From assembly GCF_035083965.1 (NCBI RefSeq), contig NC_089740.1, positions 14,606,552 through 14,670,551 on the forward strand: 64,000 nucleotides of DNA, written 5' to 3'. The notes beneath the pieces are model-generated. The model worked only from the letters and a program-made list of their open reading frames with translations. It was not told where the DNA came from and made no database searches. Source of the DNA: Branchiostoma lanceolatum (lineage: Eukaryota; Chordata; Leptocardii; Amphioxiformes; Branchiostomatidae). The position numbers and the translations under genes were made by a program. Positions 32,901 to 44,102 of this stretch are shown piece after piece; positions within the stretch are counted from its first letter, which is position 1; each line of letters begins with the position of its first letter.

Positions 32901-35900
32901 ACAACATTGGTGGCATGTCAGGGGATTCTAACCCAGGACTTCTTGACTAAACACCCTAACCGTTGCACCAACAGGACGCCACGAGGAAGTTTACTAAACA
33001 CACCAGCATACTGACACCTTACCTAGCAGTTGTAGGGTTAGCTTCACTGCCAGCCTCTGACACTGTGGATGTTGTTTCCGATGTTTTCCTGTCGGTTGCT
33101 GCTTCCACAGGGGTGCTGTTCATTAACTGGAACCACCAGTTCTGGTTCTTGGGCTGTTCTGTTGACTGCTGGTCCTCCCCAGCTGCAGAGTCGACCTCCA
33201 CTTTGGGAGTCTGGTCTTGGGCAACTGGGGTTACCTCTTGTCTTCTAAAACAAAACCAAAAACAAGAAAAACTATGCTACTTTCTGTGGTGCAAAGAGTA
33301 ACAATTGTATTCTTTCAGATATAGTAACTTCATTTTTCCATCATTCCATTTATGAGTTACACTCACTCACTCACTCACTCACTCACTCACTCACTCACTC
33401 ACTCACTCACTCGCTCACTCACTCTCTCTCCCACTCGATCAAGCACTTTTATTCATCCATCTAGTACTCATCCATTCCCTTCCTCCTGTAGCACCTGTCT
33501 CCAATAACACATTATGCAATAAAAAAAAACATTCCCTCTCTCCCTACATCTTCCCTCCATCTCCATCTTCCCTCCCTCCTTCAGCTGTCTATGACCATCC
33601 CTCGGACCCTCCCTGCCTCCATCTTTCCTCCCTCCTTCCATCTTCCCTCCCTCCCTACATCATCCCTCCCTGCCTCCATCCCCCCTCACCTGTCTATGAC
33701 CATGACCTCCTCCTCCTGCTCCTCCTGTCTCTCCTCCTCCATCCTCCGGCTCGGCTGGTACCGTGGGATCCTCTTCCCCGTCATCATCTGGAAGGTTGAC
33801 CTTGGGGATGTCCTTGCTGCCTCCTCCTTAAGACGCTGCTTCCCGATCTCCCGTTCCATTTCCTGGACATCAAGAAAACGTCTTAAACATTTTGGTCCAT
33901 TCAAGACTTCCAGAAAGATATAAGTGTCCAAGGATTCAAGTACAAGGGCCAGTATCTACAACAAAGGACTGCGTCAAACCATATCTTTTTCCCCATCACA
34001 CCATTCCCATTAGTACCTAACTCTAAGAGATTTAATTTTGGTTGATGCTTTTAAGCCCTTACTCAAGGTACTTCAAATCTATTTAAGAAATAAAATGTTT
34101 TCATTTTTTGAAAATCAGCACATCAGTTTTGTTTCCCCAGAAAAAAATTAACAAATATTGAAAGCTAAGCAAGGAAAATATATTTTGCTAACATAAAACT
34201 CAATAAATTTGTGAGATACTCTTCATCAATAGTCAATGACCTTAAGACCTCCATAATTAAGACACTTTACTGTACTTCTTCTTCATCTTCATTGTTGTCT
34301 TTCTTCAAAAATGAGAGTGATGCAGACTCAAAGAATCTTGACCTGAATGACGTCAGTTTATCCATGGCGGCAACCAGTGGTTTTCCAAGTCACCACTTAG
34401 ATACACAACATTTCTACACAACAGAGCCTCTAACATACATAAAAAGAAGTGCTGCGATGCTTCCTTACATTTCACTACCAGGCTGTTCAGATGTAAAGCA
34501 ATTTGAAAATGTTGGTGCTAGTATTACAAAATAAAGTATTTTCATATACACAATTATGATATTTTCTAGTACACAACCTCTAACATATAAAAGAAGTGCA
34601 TCTACACTAAGATCATTTCTCATTACATTTTATTGTTTGTTTTTCCTGTTGTGTTTTTGTTACCTAGCTGCTTTGAAAAGAATCTATCATAATGATTGAT
34701 GTGAACTGGGCTAGAATAAAATGATTAACATTGTTCTCTGTAAGACCATTAGTACTGAAGACAGTGTGTACAAGCGTGACCTTTCAGTGATAAAGGTTTC
34801 CCAAGAGAAAAAACTGTGAATTAATCATTTCACTCAGCTTTCTTTCTGGCTGTCACATGTCTTAGAGATACAAAACAAAACAAAAACATAATGATTTTTT
34901 CTGTCACAACAAGCAAAAATCCATCCCTGGACAGACGGGCCCTGGAGACCTGGAAATGCTGAGAAACAAGGAAACAGATTATCATGGCCTTGAATCTAGA
35001 ATTCAAAAGATGACCCCTGACCTCCTGCTTGATGTTGAACTCGAACTGCGTGTCGAGAGCGAAGGGGAGGAGGGACAGTGGTTGCACGATCACCACGACG
35101 TCCTCAAACAGCTGGCGGCCGGCCGTGTAGCTCAGCGTCAGGAAGGCCTCAGGGATGTAGTGTTTCTGAACGATATCTGGGAAATAAGTGGAGTAAAGTT
35201 TGTTTTCTTTTTCTTGTGAAGAATAAAGGAATCTTGCTGTGTTTATTTGCACTTAACTACAATCAATTCATAGTAGGTCAAAATTTTAGTAAGGATATTG
35301 CTTCAAGATTAATTCATCCATGCAATGAAGGCATTTATAATGCGGTTTGAAAATAAGAAAACAAGCCTGCAAATATAGCTTGTAACACCCACACATGAAA
35401 AAAAAGCTACTACTACATGACAAGTTTGGAAAAAGTTTGCTATGAAAAGTAACTCACCATATCGCGCCTGTAAGTGAGTCAACCACAGCTCTACAGCCTT
35501 CAAACTGAAATCCAAGCAGAAATACGTCTTCAATTAGTTTTCTTAAGAAAATCTTATCCAGTTGAATGTAACTGCTACACTGTGACATATAAATTGTATG
35601 TGGCGTGTGCCACCGATCAGAAGGACTGTTCACGCTAACTTCAACAGCCCAAAGACAAAAGCATTAAAGTTAAACTTTAACCTCATGATGTTCCACTTCT
35701 GACCATGATACTTTCCAGCCCCCTATCAACATTATGGTTCATTCCAAATCTGGCAACACTGTGACAGAAATGTGGCATGTACCACTGTTTAAAGGGGTGT
35801 TCAGCATACTTACTTGAGCAGCCCACAGACGAAAGAGTTTAACTTCATGTTTATATCCCAGTTTTGATAAGACTATACTTTCAACCCCCTGTCAGCATTA

Positions 35901-38900
35901 TGGTTCAGTCCAAATCTGACAACACTTTAACAGAAACGTGGCATGTACCACTGTTTAAAGGGGTGTTCAGCATACTTACTTGAGCAGCCCACAGACGAAA
36001 GCGTTGAACCTCATGTTAATGTCCCACATCTGCCCGGTCTTGCTCAGGTGGTTGAACAGCTTGTGCAGAGATTTGGTGGCTGGGCCTGGAAAAGACACAT
36101 CATTTCTGTAATCAGACTTTCTTGATGAAACAAGCCTCCGTGATCACTTCCCTGACGGCTAAAACTTAAACTTTTCAAAATACAATCATGCTAAACTTTC
36201 TTCCAACACTAAGGTACTTACAGATCAAATTTTCAACAATCACTGTCGCCTTCTTCAGGATCAATAATGACCAATCACTTCCGAACGCAAACTTGCGAGA
36301 GTTAAAGAGTCTGACATGTGGCTTTATTGACACATGTCTTTACGGATATGTGATGTCAGTTTATAACTCCCATTGCCTCTGTTTAAACTTTTCAAGTCAA
36401 GAGTGAACAAACATCAGTTTCCGGCATCACAACCCACACAACTGATTGACAATGTGTCTTTAAGATGTTTTCTTCCTAACCCAACTTTTAAGACGTACCC
36501 ATCTGTGTGGAAGACTCGACGACGTTCCAGACGTTGTTCTTGACACGCCCAACGATGGGGTTCCTGAGAAACGGCCTGAGTCCGTCCTTGACCAGTGCGA
36601 GCATCGCGGGACAGAGGTAGCGCAGCACCAGGTGGCCGATGTTCGGGGTCTTACTGCTGTTTCCCAAACGCGCCTGTAGTTAGATAGATACATTTTGTTT
36701 AACAAATAAATACTAAATCACTTTCAGTTAGTAATGCCTGCGTGCCGATTTGAGCTTATCATGAATAAACAAAGGTTCAAAAAAAAAAAAATGAACTCTG
36801 ATTCACTGATTTGTTAAGAGACATAAATATTTAGTGGGACAGATACCGCAGCACCAGTCTAGCACACATGTACACATACCTAGCAATTTGGCCTCATACT
36901 GTATTGCATTATCGTCAAGAAGATCATATTTTTGGTACCATTTGTATGTATGTATGTGTGTATGTAGAAGACCAGCACTGGATTGTCTCGAAATTTGGTA
37001 TGTGTGTTGGTCTTGATGAGACCTGGAAAATAATGATTCAATTTTTTTCTTTAAGTTTTATCCTGGACCAGCTCTTTCTTTTTTTATTGTTTTTTTAATA
37101 ACATTTCTCCCTGCTACCTAACTCCTTAACCAAAATGGAATTGGATGCCAAATGGCTAGTTCAGTGTGCTAAAGGATAACATGCCAAGTTCCCATGTTGC
37201 AAATAATTCTTGGGCATTACATTTTGAAAGAACACATTTTGATCAACATCTTACTTTTTTACACAAAAATTTTACATAATCCGGTATGGCAGCCTTGAAA
37301 AGATGACCTTTGACATGGAACACCTGTTCCGCCTGACACCATCCACAGAAGCATAGTAAATAAACAAATCGCCTGACCTTGGCTGATGGTTCTCTTGCCT
37401 CTCCAAAGTGCCCCAAGATGGCGTCCACTGCAGAGTTCACAGCAGACACCAGGGCTGGAAAATCATAAATCAAACACAATTTGACAAATATCATGTAAAC
37501 AGCAGGGTACTCCATTGGTAATACACATTGGTAATCCAAATTGTCTTGTAACATGCGCAAATGTATAGCTTCAAACACACTGTCCTTCTTTGGCAGGACT
37601 GTCTCCAGCTAGAATTTTTTTTCCGTCCCACTCACTGTTTGGGAGTCCATGATGATAATTTTCATTCAATTTGTTAAATCCGTCATTTCAAATCTATAGA
37701 GAACAGATGAGGTGAAATCTCTTGCCATCCCAGCAAGCATAATTCTATTTTCTTCCGTGGACAGTGGGACAAGTCCTGGAGACATATAGCTTTGCCCTTG
37801 TGTACTCTTAAGACAAGCTGTCCTCCCACCTTTCTTCCTCCTGAGGTCCACCAGGATGAACTCCCCGCTGCAGGACGGAGACAGGGGGATGTTGTCGGGC
37901 GGGGTCTCTATGGCAACGTATGATGTCATCTCCTCCTCCGCGTCCCCATCCTTCTGCCACCCTTTCATCGCAGGCAGCTGGTAGGACGAGACTGAAGGGG
38001 AGGAGACGTTACCATGGTTACTATCGTCAAGGGAACACTGTTACCATAGCAACGGTTGATTTCAAGTCATCTCAATCAAAGCAAGTAGCCAGTAGGATGT
38101 GATTGAAAGGGAGAGGCTGCCATGGATACTGGATAATACTTCAGAAACACCTTTGACATACAAGCATTTCACTTTGGTCACGCATAGAGCTCAGGCTCTG
38201 ATTGGCAGCCATGCAGCTGTGACATTTCAACTGTGAAATTTGCTCTCTGAGGTAACACTCACAGCCATACATGCAGTCCACAACATCAGGGTTGCAACCT
38301 TTCAACTCTGAACTCTTGGCTCAAAATTGAGTCAGGGTCATGCAGAGACAACACAACGCTGACAAAGCTACTGACTTCAAACTCTGAACTTTGCCCTCAG
38401 AGGTCGAATGCAGCTGTTCACGGCCATGCATTCCTGTTCTACGACATCGCAGGTGCACTCTCAAATGCAGGTCAGGATCATGCAGTCTACGTTACGATGA
38501 CACAGATACGATGACCTTCGAACTCTGAACTTTGCCCCTCACCAGTGACAGGTATCCCACGGTTCCCGGGGCTAACCACAGAGACCTTAATCCCGCCGCG
38601 CTTGTGGACGTCGAGCGCCGAGCGAAACAGCGGCTGAATCTTCTCCTTCACCACGGCCCGCTCGAACCTCAGGTTGCCATGGAACTCCCACTTAGGGGTC
38701 ACGTGGTTGCTATGGTACCCAGCGCTGCGGGGCAGCGACGGGTTGTCTTGGTTACCGAAGGCGTTGGCATGGCGATGGGTGATTTGGTAGTCGGCGCTTT
38801 TTGGAGGCTGCTGATGTGCCAGAGGGAAGAACTGGTGGCTGTTGGAAGAGCCAATGCCACCCCCCTGAAACTGTCTCAGGGCTGCTGAAGGAAGGAGGGA

Positions 38901-41900
38901 GGGAGGGAAGAGAGGAAAGATAACAGAAAATTGAGATGAGAAGAAAGAACACCAACAGGCAGAAATATTTCAGAATGAAGTTTTCTCACATTTCAACATG
39001 CAGCATTCAAACTATTTCCTCTCAGATCATTGTGAAGAACTTATACTTGAACTTACTAAAGTTTTTTTAGATAGCTTTATATTCAGAAAGGTATGATGAA
39101 GTCAGTGAGTAAGTTAAGGTATCATGGTGATACTTGGCATTGCTACTTACATTTGTCAACCATTGCGTACACAATTTTACTGTCTTTCATAAGAATTGGA
39201 TCAACTTTATTCAGGGCTTCCATCATGCTGACACTACGTCCCATTTTCCAAATGGTACATTCCAGTGTTATTGATCCATGCAGCATGCAAAGGACTGTAC
39301 CATCGGATGCATAAATGGGGTGAGCAGGTCTTCTGTCATGCTGATCCTATGTCTCCTAGTTTCCAAATGGTATATTCCAACTTTCCCATACAGCATGCAA
39401 CAGACTGTTCCATCGGATGCATAAATGGGGGTGAGCAGGTCTTCTGTCATGCTGACCCTATGTCCCACTTTCAAAATGGTATATTCCAACTTTCCCATGC
39501 AGCATACAACGGACTGTTCCATCGGATGCATAAATGGGGGTGAGCAGGTCTTCTGTCATGCTGACCCTATGTCCCACTTTCAAAATGGTATATTCCAACT
39601 TTCCCATGCAGCATGCAAAGGACTGTTCCATCGGATGCATAAATGGGGGTGAGCAGGTCTTCTGTCATGCTGACCCTATGTCCCACTTTCAAAATGGTAT
39701 ATTCCAACTTTCCCATGCAGCATGCAAAGGACTGTACCATCAGATGCACAAATAGGGGTGAGCAGGTCCTACCTAAGGGTTTTCCCTGTGTCTCCATGAT
39801 CTGTATGGGTGGGGCGGGACTTCGGTAGGGGCTACACGACAGGCTACGCTGCGCCAGCGGGCGTGACATCCCGTTAAACGTTTTTAGCGACGGACACTTC
39901 TGGACGCGTCGTACCCGCGGCATCTGTCCGCTTAGCGGAAAGGCGAGGGCGTAGGGCCTGATAGGGAGGGAGTGGGGGCGCGCCTTCAAGGGGCGCGGCT
40001 TCGAGTCTGGGGAAGGAGGGAGCGAGAGAGAGAGAGAGAGAGAAAGAAGAGGATTAGTAATGAGTGTGGAAGTTACAATTGAGCAATTGTTGAGCCTGTG
40101 TGGTATCATTACACTAAGGTAGATGGACTAGTCTTCTGTAGCCTTCATGCGTTTCAAAGTTTTAAGGTGGAATATATTTCCAAGTTTCAAAGTAAAACAT
40201 ATTTTTCTTACTCTTCTCATGCCACTTATAACTAAAAGGCTTTTTGGAATCACATTAATTAGTCCATATTCCACAGGCCTTGTACAAGCTACATGTACAT
40301 CAAACTTGCTCATGCATCAGAGATGCTCATGTACAACAACTACCAGATTTCCTCTTTTGTTGATAATAACTTCTAAATAATGTCTTTAATTTTCCTTTCT
40401 GATGTAAAAATATTGAAGTCTTGAAAGCATGATTTGTTGTGGTCTCATGTGTCAAATGAAAGTGAGATGAGAAAGTGACATGAAAGAACAGACAAGGGCT
40501 CGAAATACATTTTTGTGATTAGGTGTCAGTGTTCTAAGAATTTACGTGCAGAGAAATGAAATTGGGTGCGGAAAATTTTTTTGAAATTCAAGTGTCATGA
40601 TTTATGATAAAACCTTTGTTGTTCTATACACAATCCACAATAGTCAGAAGGCAAGTGTGGAGGATAAGTGCATAAGTGAACAAACCTACATGCAAGAAAC
40701 ACCTGTTTGGTAAAAGCTACTTACGATTATCCCTGAGCGTTACTTCGTTCATCTTTTTCGGCCCCGGGTCGCTAAACAACCGGGATCGCCCGGACGCTTC
40801 CCCTGACTTTTCGCTCTCCAGACTTTCTCTTCTTAGCTTCAGGCTCTCCTCCATTGCTACCTCGTTCCCTGATGCATTCTCTATAATCCCATCATCCTCC
40901 TCCTCTTCATCTACCTCGATCCCTTCAGAATTCAGTCTTTCTTTTTTCTCCTTCTCGGACCATCTCCTTTTTTCCTCACACTCGTTTCCTCCCTCTGTCC
41001 ATTCACCCGAAAACACTCCCTCATCGGAGTGCTTCCCGGTGTCGAGCCTGTCTTTGCCCTCGCCGCTGTCAATCAAAGGTTGAACCGGGAGCGACATATT
41101 CTTCTTCCTCTGCGCGATTTCTGCAAACGTGACCCGTTTCGACGTATCGGGTGTCTTTGGCTCTTCCTCATTCTCGCTGTCTTCTGCTGGACAGACAATT
41201 TCGGGGTTTGCGATAAAGTCCTCATCATCCGAAGCGCTCTGCAGTCTAAGGGAAAGTTTCTCGAAGCTCTTGGACCGTATGCAGCGCTGCTTCCAAGTGT
41301 CCTTCGTATTCTTGGAAGACGAACTTCTGTCGGCGCTACTCATGGAGTGAGCGCGAGAGACCGTCGGGCGTTCTTTTCGGTTCAGATCGGCACTGCCGAA
41401 CGAGTGTGCTCGAGTCACCGACGGCGGGCTCCTCTGCGCCCCATCCTCCACCAGACTGCTGCAGTTGCTATGGCTACTGTTGCCATGGCTCTTGCTGAAA
41501 CCCGAGCTCTCCATGCTCCATCGCGCGAAGATTTCCGACGAAAGCTTCTCGTAGCTTTTTGACTTGCTCTTCTTGAGGTTGAACGGCGACGGGGTCTTTG
41601 ATCCCATCTCGCTCTTGGCCCGCCCGCGTGATTTCCCCTCCCTTCGTCTGCTCCGCAGCCTGTACTTGTGCCCGTGTAGCGGAGCTTGCAGGTAGTAGCC
41701 TTCGGGCGTGGTCATGGTTGCCACGGGATACGAGACGCTGTGCTGCAGGTCGCCGTTCTCGAACCCGTCCACCACGACGGTGTAACCGTGGTGACGGGAT
41801 GACTGGCAGGGTGGGTAGGAGTGGCGTTCACGGCAGCGAAGCCGGTCCATTTTCGGGCACGACGTACTCAGCCTATGGATGGCCAGCTGAAACTCTTCCC

Positions 41901-42741
41901 CACTTGTGGTGGACACCATGTGGCCGTATTCGTCGGCCCCCTCCCATAGAAACGCAGAATCGTGTCCGTACGCGGTGTCGTGGTAAGAGTCGCCGGACTC
42001 GTACGACGAATGCGAGTCCGACCAGGGCGAAGCGTTAACGCTGTTGGAACAGTTCACCTCTAGACTAGAGTGCAGCCCACCGTTCTGGCGTTGGAGCATT
42101 TCCACCGCAATGTTCTGGGCAAAATCATCCGAGTATTTTGGGAAGGAATACATCCTTGCATTTCCAATTCTTCCCTCTTTTGGAGGGATTGACTCGTGCG
42201 AGCACAGATCATCTGATTCTGCGACGTCGTTGTTAAGCTTTGTGTACTCGAAGCCAATTTCTTCCTCCTCGCCTTCTAATGTAGCATCGCTGGTCACGCT
42301 GGATTCTTGCACAGCTGCCATGTTGCCGTTGGCAGTGTTCGGAGAGGGGTGCGATTTCAACATGGCGGCGACGTTCACCTTTCCCGTCATCACTGGTGAT
42401 TGGTAGTTCTCGTTCAAACTGTCGGCGCTCATGTGCTGCCAGTTGTCCTTAACGATCGGCTTCTTCATGTTTAAGATGTCATTGTTTAGATCGAGGTTTT
42501 GAGTGAACAACATGGAGAGAGGCTCGCCCTCGATGAACATCATGCTGTCCAAATCTTCCTCGGAGACGAACGGCGAGCGAAGACATTTCCGGTTGTTCTC
42601 CCCATCGATATCTTCGTACGACGCGTTCGAATCGAGACTGTTAGAGAGGAACTGTGCGATGGGGGCCCTGGGGAAGGTGTCCCCACCCCCTGGGGAAGTA
42701 AACAAGTCCTCCTGTCCGTTCCGCATGGCTCGTACTGGCAT
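29913..42741 (-). CDS. RUSC1/RUSC2: RUN and SH3 domain protein, RUSC1/RUSC2 orthologue, 1431 aa
   Basis: Exons: 42741-40725, 40006-39773, 38881-38543, 37991-37830, 37454-37378, 36673-36499, 36085-35980, 35504-35458, 35176-35022, 33862-33690, 33244-33023, 32468-32357, 31864-31563, 30087-29913; phases agree and total 1432 codons. The N-terminal 900 residues are Ser-rich and disordered apart from [21 protein letters not shown] near 535-560, matching RVTSFAELAKGRKK in vertebrate RUSC2. The RUN domain (about 915-1104) contains [40 protein letters not shown] and [18 protein letters not shown] follows, then a four-fold 13-residue repeat, and a C-terminal SH3 domain from about 1374 ([20 protein letters not shown], then DDDWLLC). 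RUSC proteins are vesicle-trafficking and signalling adaptors. A stop lies upstream in frame, and the first ATG is at 42741. Confidence 0.94.
31230..31445. repeat. degenerate GGTGGTC dispersed repeat
   Basis: AGGTGGTCACT, TGGTCCTTATGTAGAGGTGG and ACAGGTTTGACT recur in imperfect units. A piece of the same sequence is near 15690. It lies in the last RUSC intron. Confidence 0.6.
31604..31759 (-). repeat. coding minisatellite, four 39-bp units in RUSC exon 13
   Basis: Four in-frame units encode SPRQ(H/Q)HSNQ(T/M) plus three variable residues (PPA, QPS, PHP, TRR). Units 1 and 3 (QHH) alternate with units 2 and 4 (QQH), pointing to duplication of a 78-bp pair. The repeat is a proline/histidine-rich linker between NWWFQLM and the SH3 domain. 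Confidence 0.9.
32125..32190. repeat. retroelement tail fragment
   Basis: CCTGGTGTGTTACACTGAAGGGCAATAATACC followed by AGATACAG matches the tail motif of the non-LTR element at 6880. Only the tail is present. Confidence 0.5.
32700..32985 (-). mobile_element. tRNA-derived SINE in a RUSC intron
   Basis: On the minus strand GTTGGTGCAACGGTTAGGGTG and CTGGGTTAGAATCCCC are A- and B-box matches. The body has GTTGTGCCCTTGGGAATTAA, then AGGCACTTTACACACC, and ends near CTTTACCTTAAC. The body matches the SINE at 19320-19590. Confidence 0.75.
33361..33432. repeat. (ACTC)n microsatellite followed by a pyrimidine tract
   Basis: About 14 ACTC units, then CTCTCTCCCACTC. A further CCCTCC-rich polypyrimidine stretch follows to about 33690, against the RUSC exon-10 donor. 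Confidence 0.9.
35600..35979. repeat. two extra copies of the RUSC exon-7 3' edge and donor
   Basis: The block at about 35795-35870 reads CATACTTACTTGAGCAGCCC then ACAGACGAAAG, identical to the true exon edge at 35973-36003. Its exonic part then diverges (AGTTTAACTTCATGTTTATATCCCAG). An older copy at about 35620-35690 reads CACGCTAACTTCAACAGCCC. Unit spacing is about 177 bp, and flanks such as GGCATGTACCACTGTTTAAA are also repeated. Each copy lies downstream of the real donor in transcript order. Confidence 0.88.
36930..37060. repeat. dispersed repeat fragment
   Basis: TGTCTCGAAATTTGGTATGTGTG, then GTCTTGATGAGACCTGGAAAAT, matches the repeat at 55930-56100 (TGGTATGTGAGTAAGTCTTGA). It lies in a RUSC intron. 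Confidence 0.5.
39208..39772. repeat. 109-bp tandem array against the RUSC exon-2 donor
   Basis: Five units of about 109 bp carry GGGTGAGCAGGTCTTCTGTC, ATGGTATATTCCAACTTTCC and GGACTGT(T/A)CCATC(G/A)GATGC. The last unit runs into the donor at 39773 without any spacer. Open frames through it on both strands result from its period and are not genes. Confidence 0.92.
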
Positions 42742-44102
42742 GACTCCCCACACTTTCTTCAAGAATTTCCTTCCTTAAACCGTTTCCTTCTTGCAACAGT
42801 ACTTAAGAAATTCTACACAATTAGGAGACCAAGTAATTGTTTCAGGAGCTCTTCCAGGAATCCCCTAAATTCTCCTCTTCAAAATGTTTCCTTGCAAACA
42901 CTTAAAAGCGTATTCTCGATTTCTGGATGCTACAAATCTAAAACGTCTGTTTCAATAAGTCTTTGATGAGTATCCGAGTCCTGCTCTTCAAGCTGATCCT
43001 TGCTTGCAATTCATATATTCAACAACTCTAGACTGTTTGGAGCCTAATCGTCCGCCTGGATTTCCAAACTGCCTGTCCTTCTAATTAGCAAGCCTGTACT
43101 GCGCTCTCCAAGATAATTTTAACGCTCTAAAATATCTTCAGCGGACGTGACTTGACTTGGGTTCTGTTTGTCATGATCAAAGAGCTATAATTTTCCAACT
43201 GTCCGTGTACAAACTAGCAATGTTAACATATACTCAGGGTCAAAGGTTGGCTTACACAGACCTGCTATGTGCTAACACAATGTCCCCTTGGTTCCAATAT
43301 CTGACCACCATCTTGTTTTTACAAGGTCGTGCCCACAAGGTCACCCTGGTTTCCCTTATTTGTCTGCAACAAGACCACCCAGTTGCCAATCTCCCCTTTT
43401 GATTCTTGTTTATCTTCTAGTTTCCGATCTTCCGGGTCTTAAAAGAGTATCCTTACTAAATAATTAGGTCAAATAATTCTATCAGTTTCCTAGATGAGTT
43501 AAAATTACCCTATTGCTATTTTTTTCTTGATTCGGTTTTAAAACTTGATTAAAAGACCTTATGCTCTGTTACAATAATCGTCAGCGTAATCAAATTTCGT
43601 TGCAATCAAAGTTCCCAATCAATAGCGTAGAAATCAAGCAGTTATTCCGCTACATAGTTATCCAGCAGTAATTTTTCTACACAGCAAGTCAAAGTATGTC
43701 CGGTATACGATACCCGAAGCAGGGTGGAGTCCAGGAGAATTCCAACATGCGCATCACCCCACAGTAATGTTTGTAAGGGCTGGGTTCCTCATCATGCGAC
43801 GGTGCTGACACAGACCATAACCTGGACACCAGTCTCTCCAAAGGCTGCACGCAAGGATTCCTCCACACTGTATAAGCTTCTAGTCTATGTACCGCAAACT
43901 CCACTGTCAAATGCTGTAAGTTGTAACAGCAGCGTTGATGTTGGTCAGGTTTCTATAAGCGTGATTTAAACAGGCTAGTAATATAAGCTTCTATCCTTGT
44001 CTCAATGAATCTGCCTGCTTGGATTCAATTTCCTTGGGGTATGGTAGACCTGAAGATCTGGCCTGGCAAAAGTCTGGATTCCAGGTCAACGCAGCGTTGG
44101 TG
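42742..44102. other. sequence upstream of the RUSC start codon
   Basis: A stop codon in frame lies 30 bp upstream of the RUSC ATG, so this begins as 5' UTR or intron. I see no clear acceptor close to the ATG on the minus strand and no other coding exon here. Confidence 0.4.

Noticed and set aside
39265-39755. Several overlapping 60-90-codon frames on both strands with repeated peptides
   Set aside because: They follow the 109-bp tandem array, which is intronic; no splice or family support.
40676-41562. Long plus-strand frames of 135 and 177 codons
   Set aside because: They are antisense shadows of the Ser-rich RUSC exon 1, whose minus-strand frame matches a family motif and joins in phase to 13 more exons.
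42742-42762. Extension of the RUSC reading frame to a TTG at 42762
   Set aside because: TTG is not expected to start a nuclear gene; the first in-frame ATG is at 42741 and a stop lies just upstream.
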